In this document: positions 1-12,299 of the stretch, piece by piece
How the letters are laid out: every line of letters starts with the position of its first letter
How positions within the stretch are numbered: position 1 is the stretch's first letter
Assembly: GCA_026168455.1 (NCBI GenBank)
Contig: CM047428.1
Span: forward strand, 34,957,255 to 35,021,254
Direction: 5' to 3'
Length of the DNA stretch: 64,000 nt
Origin: Theocolax elegans
Taxonomy: Eukaryota; Arthropoda; Insecta; Hymenoptera; Cerocephalidae
Notes under the pieces: generated by a model
Databases searched by the model: none
The model's input: only the letters and a program-made list of their open reading frames with translations
Told to the model about the DNA's origin: nothing
Position numbers and translations under genes: made by a program

Positions 1-1370
1 CTTAAAAAAATGGTATACATTGCTGTAACTTTTGGAACATTAATCAAAAGCTGTAAATTTTTTCCAAAGTCACATTGCTATGAATTTTTCGACGAGTTTC
101 GCATGAATTCTTTTACTTAAATTTTATTTTCTACTTCATTTTTGCAAGCACATACTTGCGCTATATCTCAATTTATTTTTTTACATCTACTAAATGTAGA
201 ATTTGGTTATTTGCTGATTTTGAAAATGCTCCAGTCAATAGAAAGAAAAATATGATAATTTTAAAATTTAGTGAAATTCCAGTGACACAATTTCAAACCA
301 TTGAAACTTTTTATTGGAATGGAGCACATCAAAATATGGAAGACTTTTATGATGCACTATTAAAATAGAATACTTGTTTAAAGTTTCAAACATTTCCAAG
401 CAATGCTTCAAATTTTACAGTAACCATAATAAATTATTTTTTTACAAGTGACACGATATTTCATCATTTTTCTTACATTTTTCAATTATTGAAGCATCAA
501 TTTGAGACAAAGGAGTTTGACAAAGTATCTATTGAGCTTTAACCGTATAGATGGAGTATAGAACTATAAATTGAAACTGGTACAAAGAGGTTAAACACAT
601 TTTAAAGCTGCTAAATCAGTGAGTGACACAAAAAAAGTTAAGGAGATTTGCCCATATGTAGGTTTAGTGGGTATTAGTAGTTTGCTCCTACTGAGTCCCA
701 CACTCGGTGGACTGTCTGCTCTTGAGAGGGGGTGGATAGTTTGCCGGTTGTACGTAAAATATCATTACCACACACTTAAAAAAAAAATAATAATCATAAT
801 GAATTTTTTTTATAAATATGTATAAAGCAATCCATTCGAAATTGTTTTTTTTCCATCGCAATATCAATAAATAATACATTTAAAACACACATGAAATCAT
901 GTGAAAGTCTGTTAATAAGATAATGAAAATTATATCAAAATGATAAAATTAATGAATATTTGAATTTTACGAGTGAAAAACTAATACAGACAGTAAAAGT
1001 GATGTTTAGCGATGCTCTCTTTTATAAATAATAAATAAAAGACTTCTACAAATAACATAACTTTTTCAAGTAAAATGTCTGTCAATTTACGTAATTCAAT
1101 GATTCTAAAAATTAAATATTTATTTCTAATATTTTTTTTTGTAAAACGTAAACATGGAGAACAATTCAATATAAAATTTTGAATACAAATGACAGACACA
1201 TTAACAATTTTTTTTTACAGAGGAAGTTTTGTAACAATAAAATGTTTCGATTCAATAAAAGCATGTTACAATAGTGCCCTATCAACTAAATTAAGGAGGT
1301 TATGCAGGTACGTTTCTAGTCAAAGGTTATAAAACTCGTTGATTTCTTTTTAAGGTGGTGTAAAGGTTAC
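1..1370. other. AT-rich sequence, no gene recognised
   Basis: Only short open frames occur, none with a recognisable domain. The frame at 156-368 (+) has fairly balanced codon content for its last ~45 residues and could be a transposon protein remnant, but I cannot assign it. A poly-purine/pyrimidine stretch follows around 770-860. Confidence 0.5.
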
Positions 1371-3639
1371 ACTGAGAAAAAAATTTTTTTAAAACAAGAT
1401 CGGTATCTTTGAATCAAAGAAATTTGGTTTAATGATAGCTATTTCTTTACTTGAAAGATGCACATTGTTTAAACCAAAAATAATTTTTTCTCCGCAAAGA
1501 AATATTTCTTTCACAAGATCCTATTTATTTTTTTCTTTAATTTAAAGAAATATTATTTTCATTTAATAAAATAATTTTTAATTAAAAAAAAACAAATTAT
1601 TATTTCAAATTTACCAATTTCCTTACAGAAAGATGAAAAAATTAATACAATATTTCTTTAAAACAAACAAAAATTATATCAAATTAAAAATATATGTGCT
1701 TGATACAAAAAGATGCACTTCTTCAATTAGTAATACGTTAAACAAAAAATATTTCTTTCAGCCAATAAAATATATTTGTTTTAAACAAACGATTTTTTTT
1801 ATTTTAAAGATAACATTTATTAAATGAAATAATCTGCATATAAAAATCTTTAAAATATTCATTCAAAGAAATTATTTTAAAAAGAACTACAGGAATTATT
1901 TTTTTATTATATAAGTATTAAAAAATATATATTATAAAAATGATTCCTGTAATTCTTTTTAATTTGAATCTAAACGATTTTTTATTGGTATAATATTATT
2001 AGCAAAAACTAAAATGTTTGAGAAAAAAATAGCATAATAAATACAATTAAAAATATTATCTTTAAAAATCATAAATATTTCTTTATTTAAAAAAAATATT
2101 TTTTTTAAAGATGACATGAAACTAATAAGCTGGTTAACACAATAACGTATGTTTTCAAATTAATGAAAAAAGTAATAAAATCAATGAAATCAGTTTATTG
2201 AAACACAAATTCAATGATTAGAAATTAGGAAAAAGCCAACCCAAAATATCTTCCATGTAACCTATATTTCTTTATCTCTAAAATATGACGTATTAATTTG
2301 AAAGATACCGTATATTGCAAAAAATTAAATTGAACAATGATTCATTTTGTTGATCAAAAGTCTTGTGTGATTGAATTAGTGAAAACATTTCTTTGATTCA
2401 AAAACTTATATGTTTAATAAATTAAAGAATAAAGCTAATGTTTAAAACTTATGTATTTATTAAATTAAAGAATAAAAAACAAAATGCAATAATAAGGTAA
2501 TAATTAGCTGATTCATTGAGATAATTCCATGAATGTTTGAAAAAAATAAAAAGCAACATTAAAAATATATTTCTTTCATTTTAACTTATATTTCTTTAAG
2601 TCAAAATTGAGGAGCTGGATGCAAGAACACGCCGAGCGCGGCGAATGGATAGAGGAGGCGGAGAGAAATTAAAAAATTGACGTCACCGTGACCAAATTTT
2701 TTAATTTGCCGAATTTAATTTAAAAAAATACTGTCGTATGCAGAATTAAAAGACGCAACTTTTTTCTATTTAATGTTTTTCTGTACGATGTGCGGATCAG
2801 GTACCCGAAAGTGTGTTGTAAAGTCTTAGACTTCGCAAACTTCCAGCGAGAGATTTGTTCGTTTATATTTGAAGATAATTTCTTAAAAATTTCAGCTTAT
2901 TTGGATAAAAAATTTCGCAGATAGAGCAAGCGCCAAAATCAGAGAAATAAATTTTGTGTACACTCATCAATATAAACAACGAAATTGTAAACAAATGAAC
3001 ATCGACTTCGTCGCCGTAATGGTCATCTGCTTCGCGGCATAAATCAGTGGCCGTCTTTGTTATTTATTGAAAATCGCATTGTAATATTGTATACAACTAC
3101 AGCATAAAAATGGTTTAAATAATAACTGCTTTTTGATGCTATAACATATCTTTATTTATCTTTATATTCTTAATTTTTTTCATCTGATCTGCACATTGTA
3201 CAGAAAAACATTAAATAGAAAAAAGTTGCGTCTTTTAATTCTGCATACGACAGTATTTTTTTAAATTAAATTCGGCAAATTAAAAAATTTGGTCACGGTG
3301 ACGTCAATTTTTTAATTTCTCTCCGCCTCCTCTATCCATTCGCCGCGCTCGGCGTGTTCTTGCATCCAGCTCCTCAATTATGAAGCATTAATATGAAAGG
3401 TACCGTATATTGCAAGAAATTAAATTGAACAATGTTACATATTATTGACTGACAATCTTGTATCATTTACCTAAAAAAAAATATTTCTTTGCTTCAAAAA
3501 CTTATATGTTTAATATATTAAAGCCAATGTTTAAATCTTAAGTTTTTATTAAATTAAAGAATAAAGCTAATGTGTAAAACTTACGTCTATTAAATTAGAG
3601 AATAAAAGACAATGTGTAATCTATATTATATTAAGCTGC
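1371..3639. repeat. Old AT-rich dispersed repeat, copy 1
   Basis: Starts with ACACTGAGAAAAAAA at about 1370 and is filled with AAAGAAATA / TATTTCTTT motifs. Much of it aligns in the same orientation with 12300-13500 (for example AAGATGAAAAA-TTAAT--AATATTTCTT at 1631 and 12393, and TACCGTATATT at 2308 and 13036). The motif TTTTCTCAGTGTA at about 16347-16359 is the inverted terminal motif, so 1371-16358 may be one old element or array expanded by later insertions. The 767-bp MITE at 2609 interrupts it. Confidence 0.5.
2609..3375. mobile_element. 767-bp MITE with ~195-bp terminal inverted repeats
   Basis: The left arm begins GAGGAGCTGGATGCAAGAAC at 2609 and its near-exact reverse complement ends at 3375. 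Arms match for about 195 bp, through the region containing GACGTCA and CTGTCGTATGCAG. AATT flanks both sides (2605-2608, 3376-3379) and looks like a target duplication. The central ~380 bp has no long open frame, so it is non-autonomous. Low arm divergence suggests a recent insertion into the older AT-rich repeat. Superfamily not assigned. Confidence 0.8.
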
Positions 3640-3829
3640 TTCCATCAAAAACCTTTCTCCCTTTCTGTGACGTCAATCTTTTTGTATGACGTAATTGTCG
3701 AAGTGACGATATTTTTTGATAAATCGATGTATCACATGTTTTTTGACGCACTGTTGGGGGTTAATGTTTTTAGTTGCTTTTTTAAAAGGGGTAAAATTTG
3801 AAGGGGGAAGGGGTGGTGGTATGGGGTGT

Positions 3830-4325
3830 ACCCTGACCACCTAGACATCGTCTTCAGGAAGTGACAATTTTTTTTGCATATTCAAGCAGGGTGGCACACT
3901 ACTTACCAGTAGACGATGTCCAGATGACCTGGAGGTCATCCTGACCACCTGGACATCGTCTTCAGGAAGTGACAATTTTTTTTGCATATTCAAGCAGGGT
4001 GGCACACTACTTACCAGTAGACGATGTGCAGATGACCCGGAGGTCACCCTGACCACCTGGACATCGTCTTCAGGAAGTGACAATTTTTTTGCATATTCAA
4101 GCAGGGTGGCACACTACTTACCAGTAGACGATGTCCAGATGACCCGGAGGTCACCCTGACCACCTGGACATCGTCTTCAGGAAGTGACAATTTTTTTTGC
4201 ATATTCAAGCAGGGTGGCACACTACTTACCAGTAGACGATGTGCAGATGACCCGGAGGTCACCCTGACCACCTGGACATCGTCTTCAGGAAGTGACAATT
4301 TTTTACATATTCAAGCAGGTTGGCA
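3830..4325. repeat. 107-109-bp minisatellite, about 4.5 copies
   Basis: The motif TTCAGGAAGTGACAATTTTT recurs at 3852, 3961, 4069, 4176 and 4284. Each unit also carries GCATATTCAAGCAGGGTGGC and two GACGATGT/GACATCGT half-sites, so it contains internal dyad symmetry. Single diverged units occur at about 10660-10720 (same orientation) and 11235-11345 (inverted). Units near 108 bp keep minus-strand frames open across copies, but unit lengths of 107 and 109 shift the frame, so I do not call a protein. Confidence 0.9.
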
Positions 4326-5726
4326 ATTCAGAAACTTTTAAAGGACGATTTCATTTCTAAAATCTCGGTAGTCTAAAGGTTAAAATGTAAAGTTTCCAAA
4401 CCGAAAATATAAATATGTGATTTGTGTTAATAGTATTTTGAGTAATAAATACCAAATACACTATAATTTTTTTTCCCTTGAATGAGAATAGAGTACAATC
4501 TTGTTTCCAAAACATTCTTTTCTAAAAAAATGCAAGGTTAAGAAAATACTCATTAGGTATAAAGGAATAGATACATTCCTACCCAGACAGCACTTCATAT
4601 TGCAGCGATATTGTTGGAATAATGTCATATTGCTACAATATTGTCAACATACATTGTCTGATTTAAGTATTTTATTAATTAATGAACGCATTAACGAGGA
4701 TAATAATTTAAGCTAAAGAATTGTTGTATTGTCTTATGTTTTGACGAAAATTCGTACTATATTTCGAATTACCTATAACCAAATTTTTTAATTCTTTTGG
4801 ATATGTGGGTGAAAATCATCTAACGTGCACAATTGTGTAATAGTGAAATATATCCCATTATATCATATATAAAATTACGAATAATATATTATAAGTACAA
4901 TATATGTAATTTAATGTAAGTCAGCCGTGAAACTTGATAAAAGTTGATTTTATTGCCAAGTTTAAGTTGCTTAAAGTTTGAAATGTAACGTCCCCTGGCT
5001 GTAAGAAGGCCATAATCGCATATTAACTGGTGCGATTATAGGCGTATTTCTTTATTTCAAAAACGGGTTCAAAACTTAATTGTTCATTTTGATAACCACA
5101 ATTAAAATCAAGTTGAAAATCTGAACATTTACTGATTTTTGAAGTGCACTGAACTTGCTGAACTTTGTAACAAACTTGTTATTAATAATAGCTGTTTTAT
5201 GATTAATGTCTTTAAAATTAATTGTAAACATACAACATTTTTCTGACCAGGTGAAATTGTTAACTTTTGGTTTACTTTAGAGGTAAAAATTTTATTTTGA
5301 ATATTTCATGATGTTAAGCAAAAAATACGGGCATGTTTTTGTGGTAATTCAGCGGTTACCTTTTTTAATGTAATTCCTCTGATAGAGTATAATTGGAAAA
5401 CTAATAAATTTTTTAAAACCAATTCATAGAGTAAATTTCAGATAAAGTAACTACATAAAAACAGTATTATTCCGATGTGGAAATTTTGAATGTTAACGTA
5501 ATAAAATTTAAAAAACAATCTATGTAATCTTCCCTGGCATGTAACATCCCCTGTCCAAATTTCTTTTATAACAAACAATCGATGCTGATCATTACATGCT
5601 TTACTGTTTTGACTAAAAATAAACATTATTTCTTAACAATTGTTTTCTCCATTCAAAGGAACTATGCGAGTCCATCAATGGAAATGGAGTAGATGTGAGC
5701 CCCAAAAAATTAATTTTAATGAAGTA
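4326..5726. other. Intergenic AT-rich sequence
   Basis: No gene recognised. TCTAAAGGTTAA at 4373 matches the terminus of the piggyBac-type MITE seen complete at 20447, so a solo end or remnant may be present. CTTCCCTGGCATGTAACATCCCC at about 5529 echoes ATGTAACGTCCCCTGGC at about 4982. Confidence 0.5.
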
Positions 5727-7440
5727 CTAGCAACAATTCCTCGGTCGCTAACGCTCCCTCGGTCGAAATTACACTAAATATATACTTATTTTTTATATTT
5801 TTTTTAAATTTATAATCTTACAATCTAATTGAATAAAAATGTAAAATATAATATAATGTGTAATTAATTAACCTAGTATTCAGTTACAATCAATTTTTTT
5901 TAGTCAATAAAATAAAAATAACAGTGTAGTATATTTGCAATATTGTATATACTTATTTAATCTTAGTCAATTACACAAGAGTTTATAGATACTGAACATA
6001 TTTCTACATAATACTGAAACAATTAAAAAAAATTAAAAATAATCGACATGATAAAACTTACACTGGAGTAAGGAATTTTAATTTTTATTTTTAATACGTA
6101 GTAACAGATATATCATTACTTACAATATTTCCACACTATTCCTGTAAGAAGCTACATCAATCTATTAACAAATGTGTTATTTTTCTACCAGAATAATATT
6201 TCCAACAACAAAAATTAGAATATAAAATTATTCTTTGACCATTATACATACACTACCGGTCAATTGCTTTTGCCCACTTCGACTCAATTTTACCCGTTAT
6301 AAAAAGTATCATAATTTGGGTAAAAATTGAGATAAATAATCGTTCGACAGCTCACTTAAAAGCTTGAAGCAAGGGCTTTTTAATGGTTTACCGTGCCTAT
6401 TTAAATTTTTTGTTTTTTAATGTTTTTAACATAAAAATCAAAATGTATAAATTCGGATTTTCTTGTTCGTCTTCATTTTAAAACTGCACTTCAACCAAAC
6501 ATCGGAAAATAATTTTATAAAAAAAATTGAAAAGCTTGAATCAAGAGCTTTCGAACGCACTATATTAACATTGTTTTAAAGTCCTTTTTACGTTTTGACT
6601 GGTGGTTTTCTTTTTAAACACGTCTTTTCTTCAACTTTATGTATCTCGGAAGGATTAAATTTAAAAAAAAAATGTCTAGGAGAAAAAATGTTTGATTTTA
6701 TCTTAAGATTATGTACAAATTTTTTCAGATTGTTTAGAATTTTTTTTTAATTTGATAAATGAATTGATTATAAAGAATTTTCTAAACTATATATAACTAT
6801 ATAAATTAAAAAAAAAATTCTAAACAATCTGAAAAAATTTGTACATAATCTTAAGATAAAATCAAACATTTTTTCTCCTAGACATTTTTTTTTAAATTTA
6901 ATCCTTCCGAGATACATAAAGTTGAAGAAAAGACGTGTTTAAAAAGAAAACCACCAGTCAAAACGTAAAAAGGACTTTAAAACAATGTTAATATAGTGCG
7001 TTCGAAAGCTCTTGATTCGAGCTTTTCAATTTTTTTTATAAAATTAATTTCCGATGTTTGGTTGAAGTGCAGTTTTAAAATGAAGACGAACAAGAAAATC
7101 CGAATTTATACATTTTGATTTTTATGTTAAAAACATTAAAAAACAAAAAATTTAAATAGGCACGGTAAACCATTAAAAAGCCCTTGCTTCAAGCTTTTAA
7201 ATGAGCTGTCGAACGATTATTTATCTCAATTTTTACCCAAGTTATGATACTTTTTGTAACGGGTAAAATTGAGTCGAAGTGGGCAAAAGCAATTGACCGG
7301 TAGTGTATATTTCATGCTTTTTCATGATGTTTCACGGAAATGAGATGAAGAATTTAAAATTTCATACAAAATTACTAAACTCAGCTAATGCATCGTATGT
7401 ATTCAATTATTCTTTCAAACAAATAATTATACGTAATAAT
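5727..7440. repeat. Dispersed AT-rich element, copy A, split by a palindromic insertion
   Basis: The left end is CTAGCAACAATTCCTCGG at 5727. The body (5770-6250, resuming at 7306-7440) aligns closely with 20640-21960, for example CATACACTGGAGTAA-GAATTTTAA and AAACTCAGCTAATGCATCG in both. The same end motif occurs inverted at 12257-12297. It has no protein-coding capacity. It was present before the Tc1-type insertion at 6251. The family is not assigned. Confidence 0.65.
6251..7305. mobile_element. 1055-bp near-perfect palindromic Tc1-type element
   Basis: Starts CACTACCGGTCAATTGCTTT and ends with its reverse complement at 7305. TA flanks both sides (6249-6250, 7306-7307) and the related copy at 20640-21960 has no such insertion, so the site is confirmed. 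The arms are ~490 bp and differ at only a few positions; the turn is near 6770-6800. CACTACCGGTCA ends with a TA duplication are typical of Tc1-like elements (IS630-Tc1-mariner). No transposase is present, so it is a non-autonomous foldback element. Confidence 0.88.
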
Positions 7441-7679
7441 TGAATTTATAAAAAATTTTTTCAGATTAAAATTCTAGCTAAAAGATTTATTTTTACATTT
7501 TATTAATTTTGTTTTATTTTTAAAAATCTTTTATAAAAAAGAATATTAGTAATTGCAACCAAAAAATATAAATGATATTATACAATTACAATAATAAAAA
7601 TTGAATATTAATTATAAAAGTTATTTTAATATTACATTTGGTATTACATTAAAAAAATGAAAGAAATATAATATTTTAA

Positions 7680-8240
7680 ATTTGTTAACCACCTTCCTCA
7701 CGCATTTTACCCCCCTCTTACCCCCTACCACTCAATCATTACATGGGGGATAAATTAAGACTGGTTGTCATATTCAATGTTGACCCTTCTTCCCACCATC
7801 CTTCATCTTTAAAATAATAAAGGATAAAAAAGAGTAGTTGTCATATTGTTATTCACCTGTACCGAAACCCCTAAATTATTTTTGGAATTTTTCTAATTTT
7901 ATTTCCCCCCTCCCCCTCTTCCCCCTCCTCCATCTAGCAATAAATGATGGATAAATGAAGAGTGATTATCATATCGCTATTCACCGTAACCAAAAACCTC
8001 ATCTTAGTTTTTTTAGATTAAAAAAGAATGGTCGTCATTTTCTAATTCATATATACCGATAACCCCTATAAAATATTTAAAAAATTTTCTAATTTCACCC
8101 CCCCCCCTCATGACTCTTCCTGCACCTATCATTAGCTGTGAGATAAATGATGTGTGGTTGTCGTATTCAGCGTTAACCCTTCCACTCCATACATACGTTT
8201 AATTCTTGTAACTTTTGGGATACCGGACACCGGAGAAACG
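7680..8240. repeat. Degenerate C-rich tandem repeat
   Basis: Phrases such as GGTTGTCATATT, followed by TTCACC and CCCCTCCCCC tracts, recur near 7765, 7838, 7961, 8031 and 8158 with uneven spacing. No coding potential. Confidence 0.5.
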
Positions 8241-8639
8241 GATGAATTTTGATATATATGTATATATGATAAATCAAAAATAAAATTTTAATTTTTTTAT
8301 CCACCTTTCTCACTCATTTTACACCTTTGTAATAGAGTATGATGCAAAATGTGTAAAAACGTATATTTAAATGTGATAAAAAAACAGAACGAATCATCAA
8401 ATAAAATATATATTACATTAAAATATATTATTTAAGTTATTAAAAATTATTAGACTGACAGTACTGCTTCAGTCTATGTTAGTATTACTGTGACCACTTT
8501 ATTTTTACATTATTTATGTATGTAGTGACTATTATTTATTATTAACTACTTATAATATTAATTATAGGTATGTTCTTAACATAATAATTTAATTTGGTAC
8601 AAAAATATACAAAAATTGGAGTACTGGCAAAAGTGCTTA

Positions 8640-9215
8640 TACACTGTTTTAATATTTTATCCCGTAATTAGTTGGGTTATCCCGGAATACCTCAGCGATT
8701 CCCGAATATCCAGGTTAATCCTGTAATTAGTGGAGTTATCCCGAGATACCTTAAAAATTCATGAAATATTCAGGAAATCCTGTAATTGATCGAATTATCC
8801 CGGAATACCTCAAAATTTCCCGAAATATCGAGGAAATCCTGTAATTAGTGAAGTTATCCCGACATATCCAGGAAATTCCAAAATTAGTAAAATATCCCGG
8901 CATACCTCAAAAATGATCGAAATATTAAGAAAATCTCGGAATTGGTGGAGTTATCCCGGAATACATGAAAAATTCCCGAAATATCCAGGAAATCCCGTTA
9001 TTAGTAAAGTTATCCCGAAATAACTCAGAAATTCCCGAAGTATCCACTAAATCCCAAAATTAGTAAATTTATTCCGGTATACCTCAGAAATTATCGAAAT
9101 ATTAAGACAATCTCGAAATTGGTGGAGTTATTCCGGAATACATCAAAAATTTCCGAAATACCACAGAAAATCCCGAAATAATTCAGAAATTCCCGAAATA
9201 TCAGCGTTAACCCTT
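8640..9215. repeat. ~60-bp satellite array
   Basis: About nine diverged units built on ATCCCGTAATTAGTGGAGTT then ATCCCGGAATACCTCA then AATTCCCGAAATATCCAG. The same satellite occurs at 22005-22384 and resumes at 30873, where a DIRS-like element interrupts it. Noncoding. Confidence 0.85.
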
Positions 9216-10299
9216 TCACTCCACACATACTCTTAATTCATACAACAGGACACCGGACACCGGAAAACGGATGAATTTTAATATAATATAGATATATTTT
9301 AATATAAATAGAGTACCAATTTAATATAATAAAATATAGATTGTAGGATTCTGTACGAAGTATTACATTAAATAAATAAATATACAGTAAATGTATGAGG
9401 CTCAATATGTTGACTCCCAAAAATATGAAGACCCAAAAGTTTTAACGGCAAAATCTAAGACTAAAATTTTTAAGCCCCAAAATTTTGAGTCCCAAAAATA
9501 TTAAGTCCCAAAAATTATAAGGCTAATATATATAATACTAACGGTCCCAAAACGTCGTAAAAGTAATCCTTGGGGATCAAGGGAACACTTGCCCGGACGG
9601 ACGGACGGACGGACGCCCGGACGTAGATTTGTACTTTAATATAATGTTAGAAGTTGTTACGAATGTAATTTGAATAGACAATGTGAACATTATCAATTAG
9701 GGTCGATCTCGTACGAAAATAAAACTCAGAAAAAGAGTAAAATTGTTATTTAAGATAAAAGAAGTCACTACTAAAAGAAATAATAAAAATATATAATTTA
9801 TATTACAAATATAAAAATTATGTTAAATTGATTATATGGAAACATTGCATATATTTTATAAATGGAAGAATTTGTTAATTAATTTTTTTTATTGTTATTA
9901 TCAATTAGGTATAGTTATATTCAATGTATACTCCATAAAATATGTTTATTAAAACTTTCTATCCCTATTACAAAATTTCACGTGAGAAATTGATTTTTTA
10001 TTATTTAGCAAATTTAAACACCTCCAATTGAAATATCACATAAGATTTTGGCATGAAATCTCACTTGAGATCTCACGTGAGATTTTGTATTAGGGATGTA
10101 TTCAAGATGTTTATGTTTTATATATGTAATTCCCCTGGAATTTAAAAATTAAAAATCTTCAATACGTTGAGTAAATCAACTGATCCTGTATGCCCACTGT
10201 AAACAGGTACTCTAGAAACTGTAATTGGTCCAGAGAAACCAAAAATATATAATTTTTTTCATTTTGTTTTCTTGCATATCACAACGTCAAATGTTCACT
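9216..10299. other. AT-rich sequence with a short CGGA tetranucleotide run
   Basis: A (CGGA)n run lies at about 9594-9617. Around 9400-9530 a CCCAAAA-TTTTGAGTCCCAAAA phrase repeats loosely. No gene recognised. The 9238-9420 minus frame is AT-rich background. Confidence 0.5.
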
Positions 10300-10503
10300 T
10301 TAGATGATTTTCACCCATGTAGGATTGTCAGGTAGCATTACTTTACCCATTTGACAACAACTTGAAAATAATTTATTTTTATTGTATTCACATGAAAAAT
10401 GTTTTGCATGGCAATATTTACAAATTTCAGACATTGTACCAAAATAATTTTCAATTATTAAAGATTCATTAAAATAATTATTTGCTATTTTACCATCATA
10501 CAT
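10300..10503 (-). pseudogene. Helitron-like N-terminal zinc-finger remnant
   Basis: The 67-residue frame contains CKYCHAKHFSCE followed by SSCCQMGKVMLPD. This C-x2-C-x2-H...C...CC-x-GKV pattern matches the cysteine-rich segment found N-terminal to the helicase-like Rep region in animal Helitron proteins (family knowledge). No HUH nuclease or Pif1 helicase frame is nearby, so it is only a fragment. It lies inside the inverted-repeat structure 3640-11545 and may mark that structure as Helitron-derived. Confidence 0.6.
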
Positions 10504-10834
10504 ATTATTTTTATTTTTTTTTTGTTTACTCTTAAGTTCTGCAATAACATCTAATTTTTTTTTAAATGAGGAGTAGCATTTTCATTTATTGACTCATTAT
10601 CATGAACTTGAGTTTTTTAAAAAGAGTTAAAATAGGGTAAGGTGAGGGAATTAATGGAGGATGGGTAGTTGACCTGGAGGTCATCCTGACAACCTGGACA
10701 TCGTCCTCGGGAAGTGACATTATTTTTTTGTTCTATAATTTTTTTGTTTAATTTCATTTTCCCTCTGCGATTACAGGCTTGGGACTGACATATATTGTTC
10801 ATATATTTTGTTCAATATATATTGTTCATTTATT

Positions 10835-11230
10835 TTGAAAATTTGAGTGCTACTCTTTAAAGGTGCTGCTTATATGTATATTTGTAAATATTTGAATTAA
10901 GTGTGCACTTTAGATATGATTTTTTTTATTAATTAATTTATTTTTAACGCTTTGTTAAAAACTTAGCAATATTAGCGCTACGCTTTAAAGGTGCTGCTTC
11001 AATTTTTTAATTGTTCTATTGATGATTTATTTTAAAATTTTGAGCGCTACTCTTTAAAGGTGCTGCTTATATGTATATTTGTAAATATTTGTATTAAGTG
11101 TGCACTTTAGATATGATTTTTTTTATTAATTAATTTATCTTTGACGCTTTGTTAAAAACTTAGCAATATTAGCACTACGCTTTAAAGGTGCTGCTTCAAT
11201 GTTTGAATTGTTCTATTGATGATTTATTTT
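10835..11230. repeat. 197-bp tandem duplication
   Basis: GAGTGCTACTCTTTAAAGG at 10845 recurs at 11042, and the following ~190 bp match closely, including GTGCACTTTAGATATGATTT and GCTTTGTTAAAAACTTAGCA. Within each unit CTTTAAAGGTGCTGCTT occurs twice. Noncoding. Confidence 0.85.
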
Positions 11231-11234
11231 TTTT

Positions 11235-11545
11235 TACCTCCGGGTCATCTGGACATCGTCCACTGGTAAGTAGTGTGCCACCCTGCTTGAATATGCAAAA
11301 AAAATTGTCACTTCCTGTAGACGATGTCTAGGTGGTCAGGGTACACCCCATACCACCACCCCATACCACCACCCCTTCCCCCTTCAAATTTTACCCCTTT
11401 TAAAAAAACAACTAAAAACATTAACCCCCAACAGTGCGTCAAAAAACATGTGATACATCTATTTATCAAAAAATATCGTCACATCGACAATTACGTCACA
11501 CAAATAGATTGACGTCACAGAAAGGGAGAAAGGTTTTTGATGGAA
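11235..11545. repeat. Right inverted arm with one inverted minisatellite unit
   Basis: The reverse complement of this stretch matches 3640-3960, including the ACCACCCC tract, the GACGTCA motif and one minisatellite unit. It bounds the 7.9-kb structure. Confidence 0.85.
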
Positions 11546-12256
11546 TTTAATTTTTATTTAACTTTAACTTTAACTTTAATTTTTTCTATTATATATTTTT
11601 AATATTTAATTTATTTTTAAAAAAATAATAAAAAAAATAAATAAATAAATTAAAAAATAATAAATTAACTTTAATTTTATTTTTTTTTATATATATAGAA
11701 CTTTTATCCTCCAAATGTTGAGCAATCGATAGCTGAGAATCAATCATTAATAATTATAAATAATATTTTATTTTAAATTTTTATTTAATAAAATTTTCTA
11801 TTTTTCATGATTTTTATTTTTTGACATGATCAATTTACGAGAAATTGCCCACATATACATGTAAAATCTAAATGTGCATAAATTAAAGGTTACCTAATTA
11901 TCTTTTTTTACTGTATTCATACAATTGTAATTTTATTTATTTTTTCACATATAATAATTACAAAGGAAATAAAGTTGGACAACGCCATAAGAATAATAAT
12001 AATATTATAAAATCAAAGAGTGTTTTAATTGAAGAATAATAAAATCCAATCATCATTGTAATTATGTGCATTAAAAAAATAGACAATAATAAATGTTAAC
12101 AAATAAGTAAGATTATTATTACTTAGTATTAATATATTATATTTATCTAAACTTTGAAAATGAAAAATTAAATCTAATAACTGTATAACTTCATATAGTT
12201 TAAATGTTTTCCTAATAATTAATATTGATACAACAAAATAAATCAAAAGTTTAAAT
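11546..12256. other. AT-rich low-complexity sequence
   Basis: Simple A/T tracts and ACTTTAACTTTAA repeats near 11560. The 12025-12246 minus frame is compositional. No gene recognised. Confidence 0.6.
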
Positions 12257-12297
12257 CGACCGAGGGAGCGTTAGCGACCGAGGTATTTGTTGCTAGT
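12257..12297. repeat. Inverted copy of the CTAGCAACAA end motif
   Basis: Reverse complement of 5727-5767 with a few changes, including GGGAGCGTTAGCGACCGAGG. It could be the other end of the family-A element or a solo end. Confidence 0.7.
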
Positions 12298-12299
12298 TA

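Larger units (their letters stand above)
3640..11545. mobile_element. 7.9-kb inverted-repeat structure, possibly a large composite transposon
   Basis: TTCCATCAAAAACCTTTCTC at 3640 reads inward and its reverse complement ends at 11545. The match extends ~210 bp through the CTTCAAATTTTACCCC tract into the 108-bp minisatellite unit. A second inverted match, GTGGGTGAAAATCATCTAA (about 4807) against about 10297-10317, lies at a similar depth from each end, so the arms may be ~1.2 kb but diverged inside. The interior holds other repeats and a Helitron-like fragment at 10300-10503. It could be one foldback element or two opposed copies of a Helitron-like element; no clear target duplication is visible. 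Confidence 0.5.

Noticed and set aside
3841..4298. Two overlapping minus-strand ORFs of 80-84 residues with a 36-residue repeat
   Set aside because: They translate the 108-bp minisatellite; unit length varies by one base and shifts the frame. No start context or domain.
8640..9215. Regular repeats considered as a CRISPR-like array
   Set aside because: Units are contiguous and diverged with no unique spacers, in a eukaryotic satellite context.
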